A stretch of DNA of 64,000 nt from Odontesthes bonariensis (lineage: Eukaryota > Chordata > Actinopteri > Atheriniformes > Atherinopsidae): positions 19,833,209 through 19,897,208 of the forward strand of contig NC_134510.1 in assembly GCF_027942865.1 (NCBI RefSeq), written 5' to 3'. Positions 48,301-60,346 of this stretch are shown piece by piece (position 1 is the first letter of the stretch; each line of letters starts with the position of its first letter). A program made the translations under genes and the position numbers. Below the pieces are notes generated by a model. The model saw nothing but the letters and a program-made list of their open reading frames with translations, did no database searches and was not told the DNA's origin.

Positions 48301-48587
48301 AAAGTCATCACCTTCTGTGCTCTCAGATGCCGAAGTGCCAAGACCAGTGTCCCCACTGTCCGATGTTCCGGGCCGACGGCCAACACGACTTTGGAACTTC
48401 TCTGACACAGCTGGTGTCTGCCACTCCATGTCAGCAAACCGAGCTGATGTATGTTTGCGAAAAGACACAATGTCACCACGGCACTATATCAATACATGAG
48501 GAGCTGAGGCCACATTCAAATATTTTGTCAGCTGAGTGCCAACTTACCAGCTGGTTTGGATTCAATGTATCTCTGTGAGGTTTTCAT
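39333..48587 (-). CDS. cep85: Centrosomal protein of 85 kDa (CCDC21)
   Basis: Thirteen coding exons on the minus strand give 793 aa (human 762): 48548-48587, 48312-48443, 43854-44635, 42693-42823, 42405-42522, 42108-42293, 41512-41664, 41271-41425, 41055-41172, 40153-40203, 39951-40058, 39602-39845, 39333-39496. All phases join. Landmarks are [28 protein letters not shown], the Ser-rich exon 3 with [14 protein letters not shown] and ESTLNQSA-like [11 protein letters not shown], then a long coiled coil (about 310-780) with [57 protein letters not shown] and the end [17 protein letters not shown]85 acts at centrosomes, binding STIL and restraining NEK2. The ATG at 48,587 is inferred by position against the human N-terminus. 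Introns after exons 3 and 4 begin with GC instead of GT. Confidence 0.93.
40705..40731. repeat. (AT)n microsatellite in CEP85 intron
   Basis: An alternating AT run within the intron between 40,204 and 41,054. Confidence 0.85.
46800..46975. repeat. Widespread teleost interspersed repeat fragment
   Basis: Contains CATCCATCCGTCCATTTTCT, then GACAGGCGGAGTACGCCCTG and GTCTATCGCAGGGCCGCACA. I recognise this order of landmarks from a very common fish repeat, but cannot place its family. It lies in CEP85 intron 2. Confidence 0.6.
47160..47440. repeat. Possible MITE remnant
   Basis: Repeated, partly inverted motifs related to AATCGGATTAAG, CACCTTAATCTGA and CGAATTAATCTCATC cluster here. A small inverted-repeat element is possible, but neither ends nor a target duplication could be set. 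Confidence 0.25.
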
Positions 48588-51500
48588 TCCATCCAAGCCA
48601 AAGTCTCCTGTTAGAAATATGGAAAAAATAAAATGCATTATTGTATCTACTGGCAGGCAATTTGACAAAATTACCAAAGATGTGAAATTCCTTCATGTGG
48701 GTTAGTTGAGTGTGCTGCTTATCTATTTGAGCAAATACATAACTGTTCCTACCATTGAATTAATTGACCGTGTAAACAGTAAAAAAAGAGAGAATTGTAC
48801 ATGTGTGTCTGAAAGTAAACCAGTCAGGCATGTGCACTAAACGAACCTTCCTTACTGCATACTGAACATTATGAACTGAAGCGTTATGTCACAGGGCTCA
48901 GCAGCTGTTAGTACTATTATTTAACTATTAAATGTGTCTGCCCTTCAACAACCGCGACAGAGTTGTCCGAGTAACAACAAAAATAACAGCATGACCACAT
49001 GTCTTACATAATCTCGATCTTAAATACCTGTATCCTCAAGTGACTTTAGGGATTGTGTGCGTTGTTTGAGCCAAGAAACTGTGACAACTGATGGGTAGAG
49101 GCAGAATAAGATCTCGTTTGTTAAAACTAATCCCCTAGGTTAGCTAATTCGTGAAGGAAATGACTCGTTAAGCAGTCAAAGCGAGCTCCGAGCGAACCAC
49201 AAGAAACCGCTCAACTGAATTCGTTTAAACACTTTAAATCATAGCTAAATGTGGCTGTTATACGAACCGGGTCAAGCTTGTTTTAAAGCTACAACTTGAT
49301 TTTTTTCTGTATTGTGATGCGCAGTACCGTTAACCATTCGAGCTAATCCATGACAAATCCGTTTCCGTCGGTTTCCGTCGAACAAGCTAGCTAACAGCTA
49401 ACTCAGCGTTGCGGTTTACTTAGCGACAGGAGTTCATGTCAACCCAACGTATATCAGTGAGCCTTTGTGCTTGAATTCGCGGTAAAAGGTTGTCTCTCGG
49501 TGCAGACAAAGCGCATACTCTACCTTATTTTTCCACTTAAACGCCAACTGAAGAAACAAATCTCGGTTTCAGGCTAGTAACTGATGCCGAATCTGTACCA
49601 TCCACTGCTGCTGCTGTTGTTCCGCTAGCAAACTGATCTCTTCTGATGGCAGACAACCCACCGAAGACACAAAGGCCGCTTGTTTAATTTTACAGCGCCA
49701 CCCTCTAGACACTGGAGGTTAATGCTGTCTGTGAAACTGTTTGAGTGTTTCCTGTCTGCACGGAGTTTGTGGTCGCTGTGATTAGATTTGCAGGTTACAG
49801 TTCTAGCTCTCGGGTGGCAGCATTTAGTGGCTCTTATTCTAAAATTGCTGCTAATACCAGAAGACGGTGGCAAAATAAACTTTGTCATATGACCAAATAC
49901 CGCTGCGGTAACATAAAACGAACGAACCCAAGCAAGACGTGCCGAGAAGGCGAGATTAACTGTGAATTTTTTCCGTGGGTTCAAAACGCTTTAAACCTTA
50001 ATAATCAGTTTTCAGATACATTTAGCGGACTACTTTTGAGGTAAACGATAATACAAAAAGATGTGTGGATTTGTTATTCATTTTGGATGTGGTAATGGTT
50101 TTAATTGCACTAAAAAAAATAAAAAATATGCACTGATCAACAACAAGTAATATCATGTTCTACAGAAATGTGTAGAACTTACTGTCATTGTGCAGTGATA
50201 ATAAATTGTGCCAGGGATTTACTAATAATTCAGTTTCTATTCAGAAAGTGCTGTACATTGTAGTAAAATATGCACTCAGATGTTTCTAGAAATATCAAAC
50301 GTGCAAGGCTGATCATTGGTGAAACGTGTTTCTAATGATTCACAAGACATCTACAAATACACAGAAAGTACATAAATAATTTTTCAGGGTAATTTTTCTG
50401 ATGTTGAAAGCATTATTTAATGCATCTGTAGTTGACAGCTATAAATATGTATGTAATTCAAACAATTATAAACGTTTCTTAAACTTGTTTCTGGGCTGCT
50501 GAAAGAAGCAGCAAGACAACAGCCTACCACACACATACCAACACACATGTGTTCAACTTGGCTTTCAGTGGAAACAAAAGATCTTAAGATGAGAGGGGCC
50601 ATTTTGGAAGTTTAATGAATTCACATTATGATAATAAATGTAGGGTATTTCATTACAGAAGCTGCTGGAGCTTCAATGCTGTGGGTGGCTTTTAAATTTA
50701 TCAAACGGGAGAAAAAAGCATCTGATAGGACATAAGATTATCCATTCGCAACTAATGAAAGGTTATCTGACACAGTTAGCGTTGGAAAAGTGTTATTGTT
50801 TTTTGTTCATTGTTAATATTATTAATGAATTTACGAAACAGTATAACAATCTATTTGTATTTGCAATTGGCTTTTTCTGGTGCTTGTGACAGACTTTTAT
50901 AGTGGTAAGACATTCTCACTGATACATTTAAAAAAGACGATCGCAATTAAAATGTAATTCCCGCAGTAGTTTAAAAATGAAAACGACTTCTCTCTTTTAA
51001 ATGACCACTGTGCTTCAAATGTGACTTTCTGATGTCGACTTTTGAGGGGAAGTATCAAGAAGGTTTGTTCCCCCACTGCTATATGCTGCTGATATTTAAA
51101 GTTGCATGTTTAATGCTTTAATAAATGCACATGACAATCTCCTTTGGTAACTATACAGATAGAAACCTTTTACAACCCCCCTATAAAAGAAGTGTGCTGT
51201 CTCCTGCACATCCTCTTCTGTGTTAATAAAACTCAGCACTGACCAAATGATGGAGACTTCAGTATCATTGTGAGTTATGCAAAAGCTGACTGTCTCACTT
51301 AATTCATTTTTTTACATCATACTTAATCTTTTCATTACGTTTTGATATATTTTATAAAGTTTATCTATCTATTTGTTTGTTTATTTATTGATTTATTTCG
51401 TCTGCTTTGTTTTCGGAGTCTCGGGGAGAAAGCTTTTATTCTGAAACACTCAGGGACCGGAAGTGTTTGGTCCGTTTTAGCAGGCGGAACCAAATTGTGA

Positions 51501-52258
51501 GAATTATCTCCAGTGGGAGGAGGCTTCTGTTCAAGTTAGAGAGGTATTAGCGTGAAACCTGTCAACAAACTCTCATAGAGTGTCATTTGTTACTTTTCCT
51601 CAATGGACATTTCTTGACAGAAGCATTTTCAATTAAAGGACAACGGTGAGGTTTACTTAACTGTCGTGAATTACAATTTAAGCTCTGCAAATGTTAACGT
51701 TACAACGAAGTGGACGTTTTGTTTAGCTAGCAAGGTAACGCCAGTGCGGTAACGCCAGTGCGCTAACGCCTGCTACTCGGTGAACGACAGGTCTCTTAAA
51801 GGCCCGGTGCATAAGGTGGCTAACGATTCTGGTAAGTTTACAAGGCTTTAACGTACAGACAGTTGTTGGTGTTGTGGCAAACAGACGATTGTTTTACTCG
51901 CAGAGCTGCATTGCTAACAGTAGCAAGTCAGCTAATAGACTCGGCTTGTTGATGTTCGTTAACGGGGGCAAACGCTCTGTCTCTGGCACTGGTGTGAGCA
52001 AAGTCTGTGGACCAGCTGGTGTTATCTGATGTTTTTGTGTGTCCACTGAGGAACACGTTGTTCCAAGTCCCTGATGTCGACCCAATACAATGACAAGAAA
52101 AGCAAAAATAACGGTGTCCTCGTCTCTTGGATGCCTGATGTGTTTTCTTCATCAATGTCTCTGCAGCTTCGTCTCAACAAAGAAGAATAAATGTCATCTG
52201 AGCTCTGACCCCTGGAACCCTCCTGCCCAGAACTTAATTTATGTTTTGCGGTGAGGCC
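48588..52258. other. CEP85-WDTC1 divergent intergenic region with 5' UTR exons
   Basis: The CEP85 leader exon probably lies at about 49,530-49,620 (minus) and the WDTC1 leader at about 51,480-51,650 (plus); both are inferred from GC content and position. The region between them is AT-rich with no gene seen. The exon carrying the WDTC1 start opens after an acceptor at about 52,166. Confidence 0.45.
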
Positions 52259-55200
52259 ATGACTACTGTTAACATCACCAAGGATATCCAATACAGGCAG
52301 ATCAGGGTAAGCAAACCAATGTCTGGGGCATGAGCCTGGTGTGCCCATCTTTAGATGTATTTCACTTTACAGAAATGGATGTAAAGGGACTCTCACAAAT
52401 TCTTTCTCGTGCTGTGTACTGACTGATTTTGATTCATGTCTCCAGGACAAGAGGGCATCAGGCTTTCAAAGGTTCCATCATGTGACTGATCCCTTCATCA
52501 AACGGCTTGGACTGGAGGCCGAGCTTCAGGTAATTCACAACATGGAGCAATTTAAAAAACTTTTTTTCATTTAAATTGAGATGGATGCAGAAAAGTAGGG
52601 CAACATAACAAGATGTTTTTCTGTATTATGGTACCCTCTTCTGATAGTCAGTATCACCTGTTTCAACAGGGCCACAATGGCTGTGTGAACTGTTTGGAGT
52701 GGAACGAAAAGGGAGAGTAAGTACTCAAATCCTTAAAATTCACTGTGATCACATTTTACAACGGTCTGGAAGAACTTTAAAATGAAAATGGCCTTCTCCA
52801 TGTTTGGTGGATCCGCCAATTACTTTCTTTTCCGGTTCCGCAGCAGACAGCAACAGACTTTTACAATAATAAAAAGATAATAAAACGGGTGGTCTGTGGG
52901 TTGAGCAGGCGCCCCATCTACAAGAGGCTATAGTCCTCACTGCAGCTGGCTGCGTGTTGTTCCCCCTCTCTCTGCCCCCTGCTTCCTGTCTCTCTGAACT
53001 TTCCCATCCATTAAAGCTGCAGTCTGCAGGATTTGTTGTTGTCATACGTAAAGTCCTAATTTTTGGCATTTTAAGAGTTTACATGATCTATCAGAACGCT
53101 TGAAGTTGAAAACGGTGACCTCCGTAGTCGCAAAATGCAAGAAATGCTTATTTTTTAACCGAAAAATAAAAAGTTATTCAACTTCCTATCCCGCCCCATC
53201 AAAACACATAAGAACTCGTGCACGTCTACGTGCACGCCAGATCCGTGTACACAACTCCTCATTCATCAACTCACCTGTCATTTGCGATCATGGAAGACAC
53301 AGTAAGTAGACTAGCCCGTAATGAAGTTCAATAGTCTGTATAAATAAGCGTGGGGACGAGCCTACCTTGTATCGCGCGTGCACAATCGGTGATTGACAGG
53401 CAGCAGAGCCCAGCTCGTAACCTGATTGGTTACCTTTTACCGGTCCGGTCTGCAATTTTGTAAACAAACCTGCTGGCTTTGGAGGGACCTAGCGGGACAT
53501 ATAGGGGACCTAGAGAACTCTTTTTTTTTTTGTATTGGGGTATTTAATGTACTACTTTCAGAATCCCCGGACAGTTCCAGGCATTGTGCTTGAAAAAGAG
53601 TTGCAGACTGCAGCTTTAAAGGCACAAAAATTTTTTTTAATCTTTTTTTATTTTTTTAATAATTTTTTTTTAAATAAAACCTGCGTCAATGCGCGATAAA
53701 ATATTTATCGGCGTTAAATAATTAACGAGTTAACGCGATAATAACGAGTTAACTCGCCCAGCCCTAATACTAACACAAGGTGTTTTACATGCCACATTAT
53801 CATAGTTTATTCCAGATTAGTCCAGGTAGCATATCAAGGTCTCAAAACCAGGATAATACCTTATCCAGGGTTTTAAAACAGAGTAAGATGTTTGCATGTG
53901 AAACACACTAACAGCATACTTTAAAAGTCCAATCATAACCAGATTACTTGTATACATATGCACATAACATGTAAAATTTGACATCTACATATATTCTGAG
54001 CCCTGTGATAATGAAATGCAGTGGAGCCTTGATGTTCCTCTACATTCTGTTTATGCCTCCATAAATGTCTGTGTATCATTCATTTTACCTCACTTTCAAC
54101 ACCATCAGTATTGTGAAACGTCTGACTTGAATCAAAAGAATAATTTAGATAAGTACGAATAGGAAGAGGGCAGAAAGTCCACATATAAATCATTTATTCA
54201 GCTCATTACAGCTCCTGTCATTTAATCCCAATGGCTCACCTTAAGCCGATGAATAATAATTGTATCAGGGCTCTCAAGTCTCACGCAATGAGCGTGAGAC
54301 ACACGCATTTCAACAAGTTCACACGCTCACACGCCACACATGCCATTTCTCACGCTGAGAAATGATCAACTTCGTCGCACAGAAATTCTAATGGCCGATA
54401 CTATAAACGAGTCAATGGCAGGTTACTGTGCGCTCGTACAGCTCAGAATAGCTCCGGTACAGCTGTCTTGATTTAGCAACCCATCGGCAAATCACAAAAT
54501 AGAATTTCTCAGCCAATCAGAAAACAGAATTTCTTGTTGCCGGGTGTGAAATAGCTTTCAGCTGCAAGCACGCGTCCATGAATGCACAGCGGACATAGCC
54601 TATTATGCTCTGAATGCGTGCAGAAGTTGTAGACGAGCTGGAGGTGGAAGAGAACCGTCAGGATCATCAGCAGGTCATATCTTCATTTATTTGAATCTTT
54701 TGTTAGTTACTATAGTTTTCCTACTCTTTGTAAAAGACCAATACCTGCCGGTTAAAGTGTTCGTTGGAGTAGTAGACCTAAATATTCAGCACACACCCTT
54801 TGACATGAGCAACTTAATGAAAAATGAAAAATATGTAGGAGTGTAATTAGGCTTCCGTGGTTAATTGTTTTCAAAGGTGACTGGTATGAACAGATTCCCA
54901 ATAAGGCTATCTACAATTGCCAAACTGGTATTAGTTCTGCCACACTGAAATGCTGATGCAGAGAGGGTTTTTTCCATGGTGGGGCTCAATAAAACCAAGA
55001 CAAGGAACACTTTGTTTCTGAATGGAACTCTGTCATCCATCATGACTGAAAATGGCTGTGCTTTAAATGGGAGCCCCCAATATCAGTCATCAAGCATCAA
55101 AATCTGCCACAAACACTTACAACAACACTCATAAACAAACACCTAAAACAATTTATTTTAAAATATAGCAGAATTTAGTGTAAAAGTGAAGATTTGTGAT

Positions 55201-58200
55201 TTTGGTATAAATAAAACAATTTCTTTGTTCTTTAAGTAGCTAGTTTATGGCGATGGGATACTGCAAGGGACCAGCCCCCCCCCAAAAAAAACAAAAGAAA
55301 CCCCCCCACGCACATGGCCCGGCCCCTGCCCCGCCCGAATCTCACTCCAAGCAAACTTGAAAACTTGAGAGCCCTGATTGTATGTAATAATTAAACTACA
55401 GGGCAGATACTTACTTTAGGTCCACTACTGTACATTTTAACCGGTGTGACCTAATCAGTTGTTGTTTGACTTGTCCTGATGATTCTTTTTGTATTCAGTC
55501 TGCTGGCTTCAGGCTCAGATGATCAGCATGCCATCATCTGGGATCCATTCAGACACAAGAAGCTGACAACTATGCACACAGGTCATGCAGCAAATATATT
55601 CTCTGTAAAGGTAAGGAGAACTGATTGTAAGATGGACGTACTGCATAGTTAGGGGCCACATTACTAAAGTTATTAGCGCTGCGTGTGCTTATGTTGAGAG
55701 TGTACTATCAGTATCAGAAAGGCGGCATTGAGAGGAAAGGAGGAGCCGTTGTTATTGTGTTTTTCAAATCAAATCAAATTTATTTGTATAGCACATTTCA
55801 TGTACAAAACAATTCAAAGTGCTTCACATAAAATAAAAGCATTGCAGCAGGGAGAGTAAGAAGTATTAAAAATACATAAAAGAATATAAAGAGAAACAAA
55901 TAAAATAATTTAAATGAATTTTAAAACAAGAGACAGTGAATTATATTTTGAATTATATCGGTGAGACTCTGCCTTGAGGTCAAATACAGAGGAAAAAATA
56001 TTTCAAGAGTAGAACATGTTGACTTTAACAGAACAGAATTGGGGCTATGAATAGACCGTTGGTTGTCTTTGTAAACGACCTAATAATGCCAACAACTAGA
56101 CGACCGTACCCCCGTGAGACTCTCTGTCTGCACTTATCAGTTTATATTCTGGTGTTTTGGTCTGTCCATACAGTTCCTTCCTCACTCTGGGGACAGAATC
56201 TTGGTAACAGGCGCAGCCGACACAAAGGTCCACGTGCATGACCTGACGGTGAAGGAAACCATCCACATGTTTTCGGATCATACCAACAGAGTCAAACGCA
56301 TTGCCACAGCACCCATGTGGCCCAACACATTCTGGAGTGCTGCGGAAGATGGCATCATCAGGTAACATCAGGGACCTCGGATGAAGCCAAAGGAGTAAGC
56401 AATAGCTACTGTTGTCCCATGTGCTATGTTAACTTTCTCCTCATTTACAACAGACAGTACGACCTGCGGGAGAACAGTAAACACTCTGAGGTGCTGATCG
56501 ACCTGACAGAGTTCTGTGGTCAGCTGGTTGAGGCCAAGTGTCTAGCAGTCAACCCACGGGACAACAACTACTTGGCTGTGGGAGCCAACGGGCCTTTTGT
56601 CCGTCTTTATGACATCAGGATGATTCATAACCACAGGTTAATACCACTCAAATGTGGTACATTCCAGTTTTGACACGCACACCTACACAACTGGATTTTC
56701 AAAGTCTGTTTTGTTCTTTTACGAAGGAAATCTTTGAGTCAGAGCACATCAGCAGCTGTGCACACATTCTGTGACACGCAGAATTCCATCCCCGATGGTG
56801 CTGGGCAGTACTACGTAGCAGGTTTGTACACCACTTCACTGTCCGGTAACAAATGAATTGACTGAGAACTATTTGAGAAATGCAGTTGTTGAAGGGAGGT
56901 TAGTTGAGAGGGGTGGGCTTTAGTAACATCATCTTCTGTGTGAATGCTTCAGGGCACCTTCCAGTGAAACTTACTGACTATAATAACCGCCTGAGGGTGT
57001 TGGTGGCCACGTATGTTACCTTCAGCCCAGATGGCACCGAGCTGCTTGTTAACATGGGCGGGGAGCAGGTAATGTGTCCCACAACAAACACCAAAAGGAT
57101 GAGAGGGGTCCTCTTTCATTTGCACCCTTCACTCACTGGCGCAGTGTTTTTAAAGTTTTACTAAAGTTTTTATTTTTTTATTTTCATGGCTCTTACAGGT
57201 GTATCTGTTTGACTTGACATTCAAGCAGAGGCCATATACCTTCCTGATTCCAAAAAAAGGCAAGTCGTCAGCCGGCAGATTTTTGCCACAATTCTCAATA
57301 GCTGTTTACTATGTAGCATATATCAAGGATGGTATGCATGTACAGTCTGTCTTGGTAATCTCTGCAACTCATGTTGTTCCAGAAAATGTGCAGAATGGAA
57401 AGACAACCAATGGTGTCTCCAATGGACTTCACTTGCCAGCCAGCCGCATTTGTTTTACTGGAGGCAAAATGCAGTCTAGGTAACCTGTCACAGCCTTTTG
57501 TTTTGAGTTAGCTTTTTTTTTTTCTTTTTTTTTTGTGACGCAAATTTATTTTGAAAATGTTCACTTCTTTCTATTTCCTCGTTATTTAGGTCTACAGAGC
57601 TCCCACCCCAATTGGAGAAAGTAAAGCAACAAGCTAATGAGGCCTTTGCCCGCCAGCAGTGGACACAGGCCATCCAGCTGTATAGTTTAGGCATTCATGA
57701 GGCCAGCTGCAACGCCATGCTATATGGGAACCGGGCTGCAGCTTATATGAAGCGCAAGTGGTAGGTGTCCTAGTGTTACGTTACAGAAATGATGAATCTT
57801 TGCAGTTATCTACTGTTAACGTTCGGGTCTGTTATTCCCAGGGATGGAGACCATTATGATGCTCTCAGGGATTGTGTGAAGGCTCTCACACTAAACCCCA
57901 GCCATCTGAAGGCACATTTCAGGCTGGCACGGTGTCTCTTTGAGCTGAAGTATGTGGCTGAGGCTCTCGAGTGTCTTGATGATTTTAAAGGAAAGTTTCC
58001 AGAGCAGGCACACAGCAGCGCCTGCGACGCCTTAGACAAAGACATCAAGGCCGCTCTTTTCTCCAAGTCAGAATCAGGTGGGAAAGAGTGAAATGCCGTC
58101 GTGCTGGTTTGCAGCAAGGAAAGGAATTCAGTTTTTGTATTTCAATGTGCGAGAATGTGCGAAAGACTGGTTGAAAATAAGATTTTTTTTTTTTGTCATC

Positions 58201-60346
58201 ACCAGCAGAAGACAAGAAGGCCAACAGCTCCGTTCGTTTCCACTCGTTCAGTCGGAAAGAATCCATTCCCGAAGACGAGGTGGTGTTGAGGGAGCGCAGT
58301 TTTGATTACAAGCACAGATATTGTGGTCACTGTAACACCACCACTGACATCAAAGAGGCCAACTTCTTCGGAAGGTCAGTGCATCTCCCCGACAGTCTGC
58401 TCTGGTCTCACTAGGGGGCAGTCATCAGCTGTGTGACAGAATGTGATCTGATCCTCCAGTTAGTCACCGTGTAAACAAAGCACAGCGTGCTTCCGCCAAT
58501 ACCAAGCAATTATAAGCTTTTTCTGAGCTTTTGTGTCTGTACTGAAAATGCCTGTCAAACATTCAGTGTTGTTGGAAAAAAGTAAGAACCCCTAGGTTTA
58601 TTAGCTGATTAAACCTCATCTGACCTCAAACAGCTTTTACTCAAACTGCAGATCAAAGCTGCCCAACTTTCTGAGCTATTTTACCTTTTCTTCTAGCTTT
58701 CAGTAAAAATGGTGTATTTTTTATCTTTTTTTTTTTTTCCCTCTGCATTGTTAGTCTGTGCTATCAACGGCGCCATGGCTCGACATGTTCCTGTCTTTAC
58801 GTTACACATAACCGCATGCCTGTTCAGAAAATTGTTGCTAGAAAATTTAATAGAACTGTCCGCATTGATAGAATAGACAGATTTGTCTTTTTTTCAAATG
58901 CCACGTCAGGCAGAATAGATTCTGATAAGCATCATCACAAAGTGTGGAAATTAGTTAGATATTAGATCAACTAGTGACCTTCTAGTTTTTTTTTATCAGG
59001 TGTGTGGATATTAATGTGTTTTAAAGAGAGCATTTGTTGATTATGAGCATTAGGAGTATTTAGTTGGAAGGGCACACCTACCAGCACCTTCACTTAGTAC
59101 TCATTCGTCAGATCCCACATGTTTTATTTTAACTTGTTGGTGACCTTGATCTCAACTACATGGCTGTAAGGTTTTGTGACTTTGCATTATTGCCATTACT
59201 TACTAAATACTTTACATAAGTTACTCACAAAATCTGTCCACAGCCTAACATAAACACCACTTTTAAGCCTAAGTGCTTCGTTTTTGAGTTACAGTAGGAC
59301 TTTCCAGGAACACATTTTGACATTTTAACGCACACAAACAGACAGACTTTTTAAAGTAAAACACAATCCAGGCCAGGCTCAGTGCTGTTGAAACTGATCA
59401 GGGATTTTTTTTTTTTTTTTTTTTGACCTGGATAATTCAAATTGTAGTTCATGGCACTAATGAAACTTGTCCACCGGTCCTGAACTGCAACATTCAGTTT
59501 TTGATGCCACATATTTGAGGCCACATATTGTAATGTATGCTGTGTGATGGTAAAAAAAAAAAAAATATCGATTGACCTCCACTTCATCTGGTATCTCATC
59601 ACATTCTGTAGTTGAGTGCTCTGAATAACTAAAAGCATTGTTTCAGTTCTTACCTAACCTAATGTACCTGACTATCCGGCTCAGTTACCGTTCACATGAT
59701 GACTGGAAAAGTCCTGTACACCTCTGTACTGCCATGAAAAACGGTTTCACAGTTTCCGTTAATTGTATTTCCAGTCGATGTTTCACGTCAGAGGAACGTG
59801 GCTTGTCGGGGCAGGTCTGAAAGCTCTTCTTTTCTCTCCAGCAAAGGGCAGTACATTGTCAGCGGCTCAGATGACGGCTCTTTCTTCATATGGGAGAAGG
59901 AGACAACTAATCTGGTGAGAATTCTGCAGGGGGATGAATCCATCGTTAACTGCTTACAGCCCCACCCCAGCTACTGCTTCCTGGCTACTAGCGGTATCGA
60001 TCCTGTGGTTCGATTATGGAACCCCAGACCAGAGGTAAACAAAGATTTCTTCTGTCTATTTTTACAGAAAGACAGATCATCATGACTTTGGTCTTAATAA
60101 GGTATCTCATGAATTGTGCTTGATTGCCTCTGCATTCTTGCTTTGCAGACGGACGGTGACAATGGGCGTGTCGTGGAGGACATGGAGGGAGCTGCTCAGG
60201 CCAATCAGCGGCGTATGAACGCTGATCCACTGGAGGTTATGCTGTTTAACATGGGCTATCGCATCACTGGCCTGCATGGCGTTGGCCCAGATGGTTCAGA
60301 TGACGAGGACAGCTCAGACGGACAAGTACAGTGTAGACCAAGCTAG
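52259..60346 (+). CDS. wdtc1: WD and tetratricopeptide repeats protein 1 (DCAF9, adipose homologue)
   Basis: Fifteen coding exons give 665 aa (human 677): 52259-52306, 52446-52529, 52670-52716, 55499-55610, 56174-56361, 56454-56636, 56727-56821, 56953-57068, 57199-57259, 57383-57479, 57590-57760, 57842-58077, 58206-58374, 59842-60034, 60149-60346. WD repeats fill the N-terminal half (GHNGCVNCLEWNEKGDLLAS, GHAANIFSVKFLPHSGDRIL, LVEAKCLAVNPRDNNYLAVG). A TPR region follows (about 345-460; VKQQANEAFARQQWTQAIQ). Two more WD repeats end the protein (YIVSGSDDGSFFIWEKE, LATSGIDPVVRLWNPRP), then the acidic tail DDEDSSDGQVQCRPS. WDTC1 is a CUL4-DDB1 substrate receptor that limits fat storage. The intron at 57,260-57,382 has a GC donor and is open in frame; retention would give 706 aa. 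Confidence 0.95.
52886..53010 (+). mobile_element. SINE remnant in WDTC1 intron
   Basis: Carries GTTGAGCAGGCGCCCCATCT, then GAGGCTATAGTCCTCACTGC, then GCGTGTTGTTCCCCCTCTCT and CTGCTTCCTGTCTCTCTGAA. This is a teleost tRNA-SINE body with its pyrimidine-rich tail. The A-box head and part of the B-box region are decayed. The TTAA element at 53,011 follows its tail directly. Confidence 0.6.
53011..53619. mobile_element. TTAA-flanked non-autonomous DNA transposon
   Basis: TTAA at 53,011-53,014 and 53,616-53,619 enclose inverted ends AGCTGCAGTCTGCA on the left and its reverse complement on the right. The body is 601 bp with no transposase frame. The layout fits piggyBac-like integration. Confidence 0.75.
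53680..53766 (-). mobile_element. hAT-type element end
   Basis: Read on the minus strand this begins TAGGGCTGGGCGAGTTAACT and continues with repeated GTTAACTCGTTA-type motifs. I recognise this as the end of a common fish hAT family. The partner end was not found nearby. Confidence 0.5.
54266..55376 (+). mobile_element. hAT transposon relic with both ends and transposase C-terminus
   Basis: Ends CAGGGCTCTCAAGT (54,266) and ACTTGAGAGCCCTG (55,376) are inverted copies. An exact 7-bp match ATTGTAT flanks them (54,259-54,265 and 55,377-55,383), close to the 8 bp usual for hAT. Near 54,950-55,050 the plus strand reads NADAERVFSMVGLNKTKTRN, the C-terminal dimerisation-like segment of hAT transposases. 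The rest of the transposase is missing and a stop precedes this stretch, so it is dead. It sits in WDTC1 coding intron 3. Confidence 0.8.
55765..55945 (-). mobile_element. L2-like LINE 3' tail, same family as 6,295-9,290
   Basis: Nearly the same sequence as 6,300-6,470, in the same orientation: CAAATTTATTTGTATAGCAC, CAATTCAAAGTGCTTCACAT, and so on. Only the 3' UTR is present, so this is a strongly 5'-truncated copy in WDTC1 coding intron 4. Confidence 0.85.

Noticed and set aside
49745-50044. 99-codon plus-strand ORF between CEP85 and WDTC1
   Set aside because: Overlaps an equally long minus-strand frame and has no recognisable motif or splice context.
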